NCBI GenBank assembly: GCA_015066785.1
Contig: SVNT01000001.1
Span: forward strand, 354,577-418,576
Direction: 5' to 3'
Length of the DNA: 64,000 bases
From: Ruminococcus sp.
GTDB taxonomy: Bacteria > Bacillota > Clostridia > Oscillospirales > Ruminococcaceae
The notes beneath the pieces were generated by a model. That model searched no databases. It saw only the letters and a program-made list of their open reading frames with translations, and was not told the origin of the DNA. Shown here in pieces: positions 1-8,803 of this stretch (position 1 is the stretch's first letter; each line of letters begins with the position of its first letter). The position numbers and the translations under genes were made by a program.

Positions 1-1782
1 TCCCTTTGAACGCTGGATTACATACTTCGTATCGCCGATTTTCGCAAGAACATCGGCTTTTTCCTTTTCGCTGTACGCAAAGTAAGTCTTATCCTTCGTA
101 GTGATTTCGAACAGAGGTGACTCTGCGATATACACATAGCCCTTCTCGATAAGAGTCGGGGTAAGACGGTACAGGAGTGTGAGAATGAGCGTTCTTATCT
201 GGAAGCCGTCGACATCGGCATCGGTGCAGATGATGATTTTATTCCAGCGGAGAGTGTTGAGGTCGAACACGGAAATATCCTTGTTTGACTTTGTTGTAAC
301 CTCTACCCCGCAGCCGAGAACCTTCAGTATATCAACGATAATATCGTTCTTGAAAATCTTTGAGTAATCCGCCTTTAGACAGTTGAGGATTTTACCTCTT
401 ACAGGAATAATCGCCTGGAATTCCGCATCTCTTGCGAGCTTGCAGGCACCGAGGGCAGAGTCACCCTCCACTATATAGATTTCACGGCGGGCAACATCCT
501 TTGTACGACAGTCAACGAATTTCTCCACCCTGTTGGCAAGGTCGATTGTGCTGAAAAGCGTTTTCTTGAGGTTGAGTCGTGTCTTTTCTGCGTTTTCACG
601 GCTTCTCTTGTTGATGAGAACCTGTTCCGCAATCTTTATCGCCTCATCGGGATTTTCGATAAAATAAACTTCAAGCTGGTGCTTGAGGAAATCCGTCATT
701 GCATCGGCAATAAACTTGTTGGTAATCGCCTTTTTGGTCTGGTTCTCGTACGATGTTCTCGTGGAGAATGATGATGATACGAGAACAAGACAGTCTTCTA
801 CATCGGCAAAGGTGATTTTGCTTTCGTTTTTATTGTACTTGTTTCCCGATTTGAGATAGCTGTCAATCTGCGACACAAACGCCGCCTTTACAGCCTTTTC
901 GGGAGAGCCGCCATGCTCAAGAAAGCTGGAATTATGATAGTATTCAAGGCACTTTATCTTGTTGGAGAATGTAATCGCAACCGACAGCTTGACCTTGTAT
1001 TCGGGCTTGTCCTCACGGTCTTTACCACGGCGTTCGGTCTGCCAGTACTGCACCGTTGTAAGTGCGTCCTCGCCGACGATTTCGTTTACATAGTCAACTA
1101 TTCCGTTATTGTAGATGTATTCGGTTTCTTCAAATTTTCCATCCTCGTTCTGATTGCGGAAAAGGAAGAGTATATTCGGGTTTACTACCGCCTGTTTTTT
1201 CAGTACATCGTCGAAGTATTCCCTTCCGACAGCGATATCGGTGAAAACCTCGATGTCGGGCTTCCAGCGGATACGGGTACCTGTCTTTTTGCGGGAGGTT
1301 TCTTCCTTTTTCAGACCGCCGACATTTTCACCCTTTTCGAAGTGAATGTTGTACTTATAGCCGTCGGTATAAACCTCAGCATCCATATACTCGGAAGAAT
1401 ACTGCGTAGCACAAAGACCCAGACCGTTAAGTCCGAGAGAATAGTCGTAGGTTTCTTCGTCATCGCTGAACTTACCTCCTGCGTAAAGTTCGCAGAAAAC
1501 AAGCTCCCAATTGTATCGGTTTTCGGTTTTGTTGAAGTCAACGGGAAGTCCTCGCCCGAAATCCTCAACCTCAAAGCTGTTGTCGTTGAAACGGGTTACT
1601 ATGATTTTGTTGCCGTAACCATCTCTCGCCTCATCGATTGAGTTTGAAAGGATTTCAAATATCGAATGCTGACATCCGTCAATTCCGTCAGAACCAAATA
1701 TAACCCCGGGACGCTTTCTTACACGGTCGGCGCCCTTGAGGGATGTGATACTGTCGTTGCCGTATGAATTCTTTTTAGCCAT
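1..1782 (-). CDS. parE: DNA topoisomerase IV/gyrase-type subunit B, C-terminus cut by window edge
   Basis: ATPase subunit of a type IIA topoisomerase that passes one DNA duplex through another. The gene starts at 1782 and runs off the left edge, so the C-terminus is missing. The GHKL ATPase motifs are visible near the N-terminus: EILSNSIDEA (N box), DFGRGLPVD (G1) and GLNGLG (G2). The TOPRIM domain follows with IVEGDSALG and the metal motif DADVDG, and the last visible residues are QRSKG. The G2 box reads GLNGLG rather than the usual GLHGVG, which fits the ParE-like paralogue carried by many Clostridia rather than canonical GyrB. The Shine-Dalgarno AAAGGTG lies inside the end of the upstream gene, so it is probably co-transcribed with the LiaF-like gene and prmA. 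The A subunit would be expected further left, outside the window (inference). Confidence 0.9.
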   Translation of the reverse strand, partial: MAKKNSYGNDSITSLKGADRVRKRPGVIFGSDGIDGCQHSIFEILSNSIDEARDGYGNKIIVTRFNDNSFEVEDFGRGLPVDFNKTENRYNWELVFCELYAGGKFSDDEETYDYSLGLNGLGLCATQYSSEYMDAEVYTDGYKYNIHFEKGENVGGLKKEETSRKKTGTRIRWKPDIEVFTDIAVGREYFDDVLKKQAVVNPNILFLFRNQNEDGKFEETEYIYNNGIVDYVNEIVGEDALTTVQYWQTERRGKDREDKPEYKVKLSVAITFSNKIKCLEYYHNSSFLEHGGSPEKAVKAAFVSQIDSYLKSGNKYNKNESKITFADVEDCLVLVSSSFSTRTSYENQTKKAITNKFIADAMTDFLKHQLEVYFIENPDEAIKIAEQVLINKRSRENAEKTRLNLKKTLFSTIDLANRVEKFVDCRTKDVARREIYIVEGDSALGACKLARDAEFQAIIPVRGKILNCLKADYSKIFKNDIIVDILKVLGCGVEVTTKSNKDISVFDLNTLRWNKIIICTDADVDGFQIRTLILTLLYRLTPTLIEKGYVYIAESPLFEITTKDKTYFAYSEKEKADVLAKIGDTKYVIQRSKG

Positions 1783-1787
1783 ATCTG

Positions 1788-2504
1788 TTATTCACCTTTA
1801 CTAATGTTTTCGGGAAGTGTATCTCTGACAAAAATCTTTCCGAACTTTATGTCAGCCTGTATCGTAATTGTTCTGCTGACGGATTTTTCTTCCACTCTGT
1901 TCACGAGCTTACCGCAGGTGCAGTTTGTGTTCACAACGAGCTTGACATTCTTCGGAACGATAAGAACTATCGTTGCAAGGCTTGCCTTGAGTTTAAGTGT
2001 TATATCCTGCTGTAATTCTGCCTTTGAGAAGTCATAGACCAGCTTGCAGGCTGTTGCGGAAATATTTCCTTCCTTGACATTTTCGGAGATGTTTGTGTAT
2101 CTTCCGCCCGCAAAAGCGTCGGCAATCTTTATTGTATCCGTATCGTTCTGCTTTGCCTTCTCGTCAAACGCCATAATTTCAGCAGGCTTGCTGTCAACCG
2201 CACCCTTGATTGTAAGTGCAATCGTCATAACACCCATAGCAATCAGAAGAGGCACCCATTCCGTCTTGGAAACAAGTCCCGTTTCTGTAAGCAGAAGTCC
2301 GAAGCCCGCGAAGAAAAGTGCGGAATTGAAGAAGTTGATGTTGAAGATAAGCATCCAGATAATCGCAGGTACGATAAGCAGGAATGTCCAGAGTCCGTCA
2401 AGTGCGGAATTAACCTGCCACCAGCCCGCAGAAATACCGAGATATACTGCGGCACCAACAATAAGCGCCATAACTATAAATGAAACAACTGTATTCTTTT
2501 TCAT
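1788..2504 (-). CDS. Membrane protein with LiaF-like C-terminal domain
   Basis: Probable envelope-stress or cell-surface protein of unknown exact role. About four hydrophobic segments fill the first 110 residues. The soluble C-terminal part (about 125-238) is beta-rich with repeated hydrophobic/charged alternation, as in the LiaF/YvqF C-terminal (cell wall-active antibiotics response) domain. I chose the ATG at 2504 (MKKNTVV) because AGAGGA sits nine bases upstream; a longer reading from 2522 has no ribosome site. It lies 27 bases downstream of prmA and 5 bases upstream of the topoisomerase gene on the same strand. No liaRS pair is nearby, so a role in Lia signalling cannot be claimed. Confidence 0.7.
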   Translation of the reverse strand: MKKNTVVSFIVMALIVGAAVYLGISAGWWQVNSALDGLWTFLLIVPAIIWMLIFNINFFNSALFFAGFGLLLTETGLVSKTEWVPLLIAMGVMTIALTIKGAVDSKPAEIMAFDEKAKQNDTDTIKIADAFAGGRYTNISENVKEGNISATACKLVYDFSKAELQQDITLKLKASLATIVLIVPKNVKLVVNTNCTCGKLVNRVEEKSVSRTITIQADIKFGKIFVRDTLPENISKGE

Positions 2505-2531
2505 ATTTTTCCGTCCTCTCAACTATGTATT

Positions 2532-3497
2532 TCAGCGTGACATCGCAACTGCCGCCCAGCCCTCTTTTTCGGCATTGGCAAGCACTGTAAAGCCACATTC
2601 CTTAACAGCATCTATCACTTCATTTTTACGTTCAGTGATAATTCCCGACATAATAAGAACCCCGTCATCGGTAAGAAAATCAGCGAAAATATCACTCATC
2701 GCAATAAGCACATCGGCAACAATGTTGGCAACGATGATTTTGTATCCGCCGCCGATTTTTTTCACCAGCTCTGCGTCGTCGATAACATTTCCGCAATACG
2801 CCGTGTATATATCCGTGGATATATTATTCTTTGCGGCGTTTTCTTCCGCTATCTTTACTGAATTTGCGTCGATGTCAACCGCCGTACACTCCGAAGCACC
2901 GAGAAGAATTGCGCCGATCGAAAGAATACCGCTTCCACAGCCGAGGTCGAGCACTCTGTCCCCGTCGGAAAGATATTTTTCAAGCAACTCAAGACAAAGC
3001 TGGGTTGTGTGGTGCTGTCCCGTACCGAAACTTGACGCAGGGTCAATTTCAAGGATTATACGCTTTTCGTCGGGAGCTGCATCCTCCCAGCTTGGCTTGA
3101 TAAGCAGCTTTTCCCCGACAGTAAGCGGCTTGAAGTACTGTTTCCAGTTGTTTGCCCAGTCTTCCTCGTTGACATTCGAAAGTTCATATTCCAGCCTTCC
3201 GAATGAGCCGTCGGTGTCGATGCTTTTCAAACGCTCAAGCTCCGTCTTTATTGCGGCAAAGTTTTCCTTGCCCTGTGCGTTATCGGGAAGATAAACCGTC
3301 ACGCAGGTTTCGCAGTCACGGAGTCCCATAAGGTCGTCGTCAAGATAATCCCAGTTACCTGTTTTGTTTTCAAGGAATTCCTCAAAATCCTTGGAATCCT
3401 TTACTACAAAGCCGTTTACACCCATTCCGAGAAGGCATCCGCAGAGGATGTCAACGCCCTCACTTGAGGTGAAAACGGAAAGTTCAATCCATTCCAT
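2532..3497 (-). CDS. prmA: Ribosomal protein L11 methyltransferase
   Basis: SAM-dependent enzyme that trimethylates ribosomal protein L11 in the cytoplasm. The 321 residues match the usual family length. The N-terminal substrate domain begins MEWIELSVFTSSEGVD. The Rossmann methyltransferase domain carries GTGQHHTTQLC, then motif I VLDLGCGSGILSIGA with the acidic end of strand beta-2 in AVDID. The C-terminal motif KIIVANIVADVL corresponds to the NI(L/V)A substrate motif typical of PrmA. The start at 3497 has AAAGGAGAT upstream, and a sigma-A promoter (3537-3565) precedes it. It is first in an apparent operon with the LiaF-like gene and the topoisomerase. Confidence 0.93.
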   Translation of the reverse strand: MEWIELSVFTSSEGVDILCGCLLGMGVNGFVVKDSKDFEEFLENKTGNWDYLDDDLMGLRDCETCVTVYLPDNAQGKENFAAIKTELERLKSIDTDGSFGRLEYELSNVNEEDWANNWKQYFKPLTVGEKLLIKPSWEDAAPDEKRIILEIDPASSFGTGQHHTTQLCLELLEKYLSDGDRVLDLGCGSGILSIGAILLGASECTAVDIDANSVKIAEENAAKNNISTDIYTAYCGNVIDDAELVKKIGGGYKIIVANIVADVLIAMSDIFADFLTDDGVLIMSGIITERKNEVIDAVKECGFTVLANAEKEGWAAVAMSR

Positions 3498-3536
3498 AAA
3501 GTATCTCCTTTTTCAAATTAAAGCATATCAATATAT

Positions 3537-3565
3537 AGTATATCACATTTTTTTCAATACTGCAA
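3537..3565 (-). promoter_or_regulatory. Sigma-A promoter of the prmA operon
   Basis: On the minus strand TTGCAG and TATACT are separated by 17 bases, about 40 bases before the prmA start. Confidence 0.6.
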
Positions 3566-3608
3566 GTTGATTTTTCCAGAAGTTATTCCTAAAAATAAAA
3601 TATTGCTA

Positions 3609-3637
3609 TTCCATTTTTTCAGATATCGTGGTATAAT
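3609..3637 (+). promoter_or_regulatory. Probable promoter of the AI-2E transporter/nadA pair
   Basis: A perfect TATAAT (3632-3637) has a weak -35 (TTCCAT) 17 bases upstream and lies about 60 bases before the start codon. Confidence 0.5.
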
Positions 3638-3700
3638 TTATTTATATAGTACAAATTACATTATGCTTGCCATTTTATCGAATATACAGGGAGGCCCACA

Positions 3701-4981
3701 ATGAAAAAACCGATTATGCACCCGAAGTATTTTTCCATAGCGAAATACACCGTTGTCGTATTTGCAATCTGTCTTGCGATGGTAGTGGTTGTTTTACGCT
3801 TTGACGGACTTATGGAAATACTCAAAAAAATAATTGCAGTTGTAATGCCTATAATATGGGGCTTGGTTTTTGCGTATCTTCTCAACCCGTTCCTCAACTT
3901 CCTTGAACGGCACCTCACGAAAGTAATCGAAAAGAAGAAAAAGCATCCCCGTATTTTAAGGGGAGTATCGGCGGCAATCACCGTAATCGTGACACTTGCC
4001 GTACTCAGCGCACTCATTGCGGTAATTATCCCACAGATTTCAGACAGTATAGTAAACATTTTCAAGCAAGCCGAGGATTATATTCAATCCCTCAACAAAT
4101 GGCTTCTCGGAATTGAAAAAATCAATCCCGAAATATATGCATTCATTGAAACGTATATCACATCACTTGAAATCGACGTTGTCGGACTCGCAAACAAATA
4201 CCTCCCCGAAATAAGCACTCTCGCAACGGGAGCTACGACTGTACTCAAGAATTTCGCAGTCGGAATAAAGGACTTCGCCCTCGGATTTATCGTAATGGTA
4301 TACATCCTCTGTGGCAAGGAAAATTTCAAGGGACAGACCAAAAAGGTAATCTACGCATTGTTCAAGAAGCGCACGGCTGATAACATTCTCCGCATTGTAT
4401 CGCAGGCTGACCGCACATTCATCGGTTTCATCTACGGTAAGGCGCTTGACTCGACAATAATCGGCATCCTGTGCTTTATCGCAATGAGAATACTGGACAT
4501 GCCCTTCCCTGTGCTTATAAGTGTAATCGTCGGCGTAACGAATATGATTCCGTTCTTCGGCCCGTTCATCGGTGCTATTCCGAGTGCGGTACTTGTATTT
4601 TTCGCCGCACCCGAAAAAACAATTATCTTCATTATATTCATACTTATTCTTCAGCAGTTTGACGGAAACATCCTCGGCCCGAAAATCCTCGGCGACTCAA
4701 CAGGTCTTCCTGCCTTCTGGGTAATGTTTGCAATCTTCATCGGCGGAGGGCTTTTCGGTTTCGTCGGAATGCTAGTCGGAGTTCCTGTATTTGCGGTAAT
4801 CTATGACTTGTCAAAGGAATTCATAAACGCAACGCTCATGAAGAAAAATCTTCCCGTGGCACCGAAGATATATCAGGGGTCTGAGGCAATAACGGAAATT
4901 TCTCACGAAACCGAAAATACAGAACCCGTAACCGTAACGGAAGAAACCACAGAAGAAAACGACACAACGGAGGAAAACTGA
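3701..4981 (+). CDS. AI-2E family (YtvI/PerM-type) membrane transporter
   Basis: Polytopic inner-membrane protein of the AI-2E transporter superfamily, whose members export autoinducer-2 or act as ion antiporters; the substrate here is unknown. The 426 residues include about seven hydrophobic segments. The family signature lies in the C-terminal half: GVTNMIPFFGPFIGAIP, then LQQFDGNILGPKILG and GLFGFVGMLVGVPVFAV. The cytoplasmic tail is Glu/Thr-rich, ending in repeats of TEETTEENDTTEEN. AGGGAGG precedes the ATG at 3701. The stop codon is one base from the nadA start, so the two are translationally coupled, which does not fit an obvious shared pathway. Confidence 0.85.
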   Translation: MKKPIMHPKYFSIAKYTVVVFAICLAMVVVVLRFDGLMEILKKIIAVVMPIIWGLVFAYLLNPFLNFLERHLTKVIEKKKKHPRILRGVSAAITVIVTLAVLSALIAVIIPQISDSIVNIFKQAEDYIQSLNKWLLGIEKINPEIYAFIETYITSLEIDVVGLANKYLPEISTLATGATTVLKNFAVGIKDFALGFIVMVYILCGKENFKGQTKKVIYALFKKRTADNILRIVSQADRTFIGFIYGKALDSTIIGILCFIAMRILDMPFPVLISVIVGVTNMIPFFGPFIGAIPSAVLVFFAAPEKTIIFIIFILILQQFDGNILGPKILGDSTGLPAFWVMFAIFIGGGLFGFVGMLVGVPVFAVIYDLSKEFINATLMKKNLPVAPKIYQGSEAITEISHETENTEPVTVTEETTEENDTTEEN

Positions 4982-4982
4982 T

Positions 4983-5897
4983 ATGCTCTGCGATATTCAG
5001 GCAGAAATAATAAAGCTCAAGAAAGAAAAGAAAATAAGCATCTACGCACACAGCTATCAATCCGAGGATATAATCGAGGTTGCGGATTTCGTCGGCGACT
5101 CGTTCCAACTCAGCAAACTTGCGACCGAAGACCCCAACGACACATACGTAATGTGCGGCGTACATTTCATGGCGGAGACTATGAAAATCCTCTCCCCGCA
5201 GAAAAAGGTGATACTCGCAAACGGCACGGCAGGCTGTCCCATGGCGGAGCAGTTCTCGGTTGACGAAATAAGAAAATTCAAGGAAGAATATCCCGACTAT
5301 GCAGTTGTTGCGTATATCAACACAACGGCAGAGCTAAAAACCGTGTGTGATGTCTGCGTGACTTCAGGCTCGGCGTTGAAAATATGCGAGAAAATCGAGA
5401 ATAAAAACATACTCTTCATCCCCGACTGTAACCTCGGAGGGTATGTGGCAAAAATGCTCCCCGAAAAAAATGTAAAGCTGATTCCCGGAGGCTGTCCTAT
5501 TCATGCGGCGGTAACGAAGGAAGAGGTTGAGGCAGCAAGAAAGCTCCACCCGAACGCAAAGCTGCTCGTTCACCCCGAATGTACCGCAGAGGTAGTCAGT
5601 GACGCTGACTACATAGGCTCAACAGCGGGAATAATGAAGTTTGCAAAGGAAAGCGACGCCGAGGAATTCATCATCGGCACGGAAAACTCAATAGTACAGC
5701 ACCTTCAGTTTGAGTGTCCCGACAAGAAATTCTATCCGTTGAGCAAAAAGCTGATTTGCTGTGATATGAAAGCCACTACCCTCATCGACCTTTACAACGC
5801 CGTAAAAGGCAGGGGCGGTGTGGAAATCGAAATTCCCGAAGCTACAATGAACAAGGCAAAAGCCTGCATAGACGAAATGCTGCGGCTTGAAAAGTAA
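4983..5897 (+). CDS. nadA: Quinolinate synthase A
   Basis: 4Fe-4S enzyme that condenses iminoaspartate with dihydroxyacetone phosphate to quinolinate in de novo NAD synthesis. The 304 residues are the normal length. Family motifs are in order: YAHSYQ near the N-terminus, VGDSF, MCGVHFMAET, AGCPMAEQF (first cluster Cys region), VCVTSGSALK (second Cys), PDCNLGGYVA, HPEC (third Cys region) and GTENSIVQHL. The ribosome site GAGGA lies in the end of the upstream transporter gene. nadB and nadC, which usually accompany nadA, are not in the window, so L-aspartate oxidation and quinolinate phosphoribosyl transfer must be encoded elsewhere or absent. A bidirectional terminator follows directly. Confidence 0.93.
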   Translation: MLCDIQAEIIKLKKEKKISIYAHSYQSEDIIEVADFVGDSFQLSKLATEDPNDTYVMCGVHFMAETMKILSPQKKVILANGTAGCPMAEQFSVDEIRKFKEEYPDYAVVAYINTTAELKTVCDVCVTSGSALKICEKIENKNILFIPDCNLGGYVAKMLPEKNVKLIPGGCPIHAAVTKEEVEAARKLHPNAKLLVHPECTAEVVSDADYIGSTAGIMKFAKESDAEEFIIGTENSIVQHLQFECPDKKFYPLSKKLICCDMKATTLIDLYNAVKGRGGVEIEIPEATMNKAKACIDEMLRLEK

Positions 5898-5900
5898 TAA

Positions 5901-5938
5901 AAAGGTCTGACAGACGGTAAATCCTCTGTCAGACCTTT
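5901..5938. terminator. Bidirectional intrinsic terminator
   Basis: A perfect 14-bp stem (AAAGGTCTGACAGA / TCTGTCAGACCTTT) with a 10-base loop and T-rich flanks lies between convergent nadA and the 5943-6506 gene. Confidence 0.85.
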
Positions 5939-5942
5939 GTTT

Positions 5943-6506
5943 TTATTCTTCGTCTTTTATAATGTCCATTCCACCAAGCTCGAAACAACCTTCGTGCAAC
6001 TGCCATCTGCCGTCAGGCTCTTTCATGAGAATTGCAACATACGCCTCGGTATCGGAGCGTTCGTCGTTGTACAGCGTTATATCGAGGTCGTAAAGCACAT
6101 ACTCGGTATCCCCTGCGTTGAAAATCATATCTGTATAATCAAATCGGGATACTATTTCGTACTTTGCGCCGTAATCCTCGCCATATTCTTCCTTGATGAG
6201 CTCAATGCCACGCTCTATTCCGTTCTGCGTGAGATAGAAATCAGGGTCATCGAAATTCGTTCCGTAGCACGCCTTTATTCCCTGAACATCGCCCGTGTCA
6301 ACCGCAGATATATATCGGTCAAGAACAGCCTTCTGTCCTCTGTAATCGGCAGTGATGACAAGAACGCCTGCAAGCACGATAATTGCGGAAAGGCAAAGTG
6401 TAATTCCGAGTGCTTTGACAAAAGTACGCTTTTCACGGCGTTCTTCCCTTGCCGCCGCAACACGCTCCGCCTTTTTTTCGAGCATTCTCTTGTTCTTTTT
6501 AGACAT
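5943..6506 (-). CDS. Single-pass membrane protein of unknown function
   Basis: I do not recognise this 187-residue protein. It has a highly charged, Lys/Arg/Glu-rich, probably coiled-coil cytoplasmic N-terminus (1-28), one transmembrane segment (about 31-52), and an extracytoplasmic domain of about 130 residues. That domain starts AVLDRYISAVDTGDVQGIKAC and looks like a small alpha+beta (NTF2-like) fold; this is an impression, not a family match. It lies 12 bases downstream of the glucokinase gene on the same strand and is probably co-transcribed with it. No signal peptidase site is evident, so it should stay membrane-anchored. Confidence 0.6.
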   Translation of the reverse strand: MSKKNKRMLEKKAERVAAAREERREKRTFVKALGITLCLSAIIVLAGVLVITADYRGQKAVLDRYISAVDTGDVQGIKACYGTNFDDPDFYLTQNGIERGIELIKEEYGEDYGAKYEIVSRFDYTDMIFNAGDTEYVLYDLDITLYNDERSDTEAYVAILMKEPDGRWQLHEGCFELGGMDIIKDEE

Positions 6507-6518
6507 TATATTTTCACC

Positions 6519-7478
6519 TTACTTACTTCTTGCGTTTCCAAGGAATGCCGCACCGATAAGTCCTGCGTCATTTCCGAGCTTTGCAATCACGATTTCGGTA
6601 TTCTTTGCTGAATTCTTTGAGTATACTTCCTTCTTTACAAGCTCCTTCATAGGAACGAGAAGGGGGTCACCCTCGTTGCAGACACCGCCGCCGAGGCAGA
6701 GAATGTCAGGCTGGAATGTATTGATTACATTTGTAATTCCTGCTGCAAGATAACGGATGTACTTGTCGACAACCTTCTTTGCAGCCTCATCTCCCTCACG
6801 CATTGCGTTGAACGCATGGCGGCCTGATACGTGACCGTCAGCCTCAGCCATCTTCCACATGATAGAGTTCTTGTCTTCTTCCATAGCCTCCTTTGTCATA
6901 CGGATGAGTCCCGTAGCGGATGAGTAAACCTCAAAACAGCCGTGTCTTCCGCATGAACAGAGAGGGCCGTCTACCTGAATTACTTCGTGTCCGAGCTCTG
7001 CACCTGCAAAGTTGGAGCCCGAGTAAATCTTACCTTCGATGATAATTCCGCCGCCTACTCCCGTTCCGAGAGTAATAGCAACTGCATTTGTAGCGCCCTT
7101 TGCCGCACCTGCAACATACTCTCCGTATGCAGCGGCATTAGCGTCGTTATCTATGTATACGGGTTTTCCGAGTTTATCTGAAAGATACTCAACCATAGGA
7201 ACATTCACAAAACCGAGGTTGTTTGAAAATTCAAGGATACCTGTTGAGCTGTTTGCAATACCCGGAGTACCTATGCCTACCCATTCAACATCAGCGATTG
7301 AAATGCCTGCCTTTTCGCAAGCCTCAAGCGAAACCTTCGCCATATCGTCCATAATTTCGTCTGCGGGACGAGGGCAGTTTGTCTTGCAGGTTGCCTTTGC
7401 GATTATTTCATAATTTTCGTTGACAACACCTGCCTTGATATTTGTTCCGCCAAGGTCAATACCGATATAATACTTCAT
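6519..7478 (-). CDS. glcK: ROK-family glucokinase
   Basis: Phosphorylates glucose (or a related hexose) with ATP in the cytoplasm at the head of glycolysis. The 319-residue protein has the N-terminal phosphate-1 loop DLGGTNIK, the ATP motif GTGVGGGIIIEG, the catalytic segment around DNDANAAAYGE, and the ROK zinc signature CSCGRHGC followed by FEVYSS. I set the start at 7478 (MKYYIGID) because AGGAGG lies nine bases upstream; a 16-residue upstream extension would overlap the promoter. No N-terminal HTH is present, so it is a kinase, not a ROK repressor. Glucose specificity is inferred from the family only. Confidence 0.88.
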   Translation of the reverse strand: MKYYIGIDLGGTNIKAGVVNENYEIIAKATCKTNCPRPADEIMDDMAKVSLEACEKAGISIADVEWVGIGTPGIANSSTGILEFSNNLGFVNVPMVEYLSDKLGKPVYIDNDANAAAYGEYVAGAAKGATNAVAITLGTGVGGGIIIEGKIYSGSNFAGAELGHEVIQVDGPLCSCGRHGCFEVYSSATGLIRMTKEAMEEDKNSIMWKMAEADGHVSGRHAFNAMREGDEAAKKVVDKYIRYLAAGITNVINTFQPDILCLGGGVCNEGDPLLVPMKELVKKEVYSKNSAKNTEIVIAKLGNDAGLIGAAFLGNARSK

Positions 7479-7516
7479 TATATATTCCTCCTGAAAATAA
7501 AATGTACGATACTGAA

Positions 7517-7545
7517 ATTTTATCATATTTTATATAATAAGTCAA
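7517..7545 (-). promoter_or_regulatory. Sigma-A promoter of the ROK kinase gene
   Basis: Minus strand TTGACT, 17-base spacer, TAAAAT, ending about 40 bases before the start codon. Confidence 0.7.
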
Positions 7546-7556
7546 CAAATAAAAAA

Positions 7557-7587
7557 ATATCGCCACGGAAAAATTCCGTGACGATAT
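7557..7587 (-). terminator. Intrinsic terminator of the LRR-protein gene
   Basis: A 14-bp stem with one mismatch (ATATCGCCACGGAA / TTCCGTGACGATAT) is followed on the minus strand by TTTTTTTATT. It lies just past the stop codon at 7597. Confidence 0.8.
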
Positions 7588-7596
7588 GAGTTTTTA

Positions 7597-8601
7597 TTAA
7601 AGTGCAGTTTCTGAAAGAATTACTCCCTCGCCAGCGGCAAGGTCAGAAAGATTTTCTGTTACAGCAGGTACTGTTGTTGCTACTGTTGTTGTGGTTGTCG
7701 GTGCAACATCAGTGTAATCAGCGGTTACAATCTTTTCTGTCTTTGCATTTGACTTTACGATTACGCAATTACCGATGTTTGTGGTTTTACAGCTTGCATA
7801 ACCGTCGATAACGATTGTCTTTGTAATTTTTACAGAGCCGCCTTCACGCCATGTAATCATATATACTTCTTCGTCGTCATACTCACCGAAATCTGTATCA
7901 AGTTCAATTTTGTATGTGAACGAACCCGATACAGCTCTCTTTGTTGAAAGTGAACGTGCGAAAAGAATTTCATCGGAAGCCTTTTCCTTGAGTGCCTTGT
8001 AAATAGGGCATCCGTCGCCTGTACTGTCGCAGGGTGTGATTTCTTTTGCGTAGAGGTCGTTAGCGTCGCTTACACCATAGACGGTGATTTTCTTTCCTTC
8101 TTCAAAGATTGAAAGATGCTCGCCTTCCTCGTTTTCTTCATCGATAGCTTCAAATTCGTATCCGTAACGGTTTGCGTATGATTCTGCGTTGGAGCCTGTA
8201 TATCCTCTGATTGTTGTAAGGAATGTACAGCCCTGGAAAACCTTTTCGCCGCCGTAGAATTCAATGCTGTCGCAGTAGATTGTGATTGATTCAAGGCTCT
8301 TGCAGTCACGGAAAGCACTGTTTCCGATTGCTCTTACATATCTCGGAAGAACAACCGATGTAACCTTTGATTCCGCAAACGCTTCGTCGCCGATTTTTGC
8401 AGGATAGCTGTTTCCACAGCGTCCGACTGTTATTTCTCCCGTTGAAGAACCTATGTACTCTGTGACAACGCACTTTCCGTCCTGAATTTCATACTCAAAC
8501 ATATCGTTTGATGCAGCGCTTACACCCGCTGTAAATACAGACATTGTTGCGACTGTCATAACCGCAGAGGTTATAAGTGAAATAATACTTCTCTTTTTCA
8601 T
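7597..8601 (-). CDS. Secreted BspA-type leucine-rich-repeat protein with LSDLAAGEGV tail
   Basis: Predicted extracellular protein of 334 residues. The start at 8601 (MKKRSIIS) has AAGGAAGGTG upstream. The signal peptide covers about residues 1-30 with a likely AxA cleavage (GVSAAS). Residues about 55-130 contain LRR_5/BspA-like repeats (IGDEAFAESKVTSVVLP, IGNSAFRDCKSLESI), a fold used for surface adhesion or recognition. The remainder is acidic and beta-rich, followed by a Thr-rich linker (TTTTTVATTVP). The last 17 residues, beginning LSDLAAGEGV, match the end of the unrelated secreted protein at 16750-17622. No LPXTG motif, lipobox or dockerin is seen, so how it is held or released is unknown. 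Confidence 0.8.
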   Translation of the reverse strand: MKKRSIISLITSAVMTVATMSVFTAGVSAASNDMFEYEIQDGKCVVTEYIGSSTGEITVGRCGNSYPAKIGDEAFAESKVTSVVLPRYVRAIGNSAFRDCKSLESITIYCDSIEFYGGEKVFQGCTFLTTIRGYTGSNAESYANRYGYEFEAIDEENEEGEHLSIFEEGKKITVYGVSDANDLYAKEITPCDSTGDGCPIYKALKEKASDEILFARSLSTKRAVSGSFTYKIELDTDFGEYDDEEVYMITWREGGSVKITKTIVIDGYASCKTTNIGNCVIVKSNAKTEKIVTADYTDVAPTTTTTVATTVPAVTENLSDLAAGEGVILSETAL

Positions 8602-8643
8602 TTTTACACCTTCCTTTTTTATTTTGCGAATGAACATATAAAT

Positions 8644-8672
8644 ATTTTATCATTATTATCACGATTAGTCAA
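8644..8672 (-). promoter_or_regulatory. Sigma-A promoter of the LRR-protein gene
   Basis: Minus strand TTGACT, 17-base spacer, TAAAAT, about 40 bases before the start at 8601. Confidence 0.7.
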
Positions 8673-8731
8673 TCTTTTATAGAAAAAATAAAAATATAAA
8701 AGCAAAAAACTGTCACTTCACGCATTTTCTC

Positions 8732-8760
8732 TTTACATTTAACAGATTCTGATGTATAAT
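8732..8760 (+). promoter_or_regulatory. Sigma-A promoter of the condensation/ACP/ligase operon
   Basis: TTTACA, a 17-base spacer and a perfect TATAAT lie 43 bases before the start codon at 8804. No other clear promoter is seen before 13951, so it probably drives all six genes. Confidence 0.75.
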
Positions 8761-8803
8761 ATTTGCATAATTATGTGCCAAAAAACAGAAAGGTGACTAC
8801 AAT

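Noticed and set aside
913..1641. A 242-codon plus-strand reading frame
   Set aside because: It is antisense to the topoisomerase gene, whose ATPase motifs are intact; the frame has no ribosome site and no recognisable protein features.
2044..3294. A 416-codon plus-strand reading frame
   Set aside because: It runs antisense across prmA and the LiaF-like gene. Composition is Ser/Ile/Ala-biased as expected for the complement of GC-ending codons.
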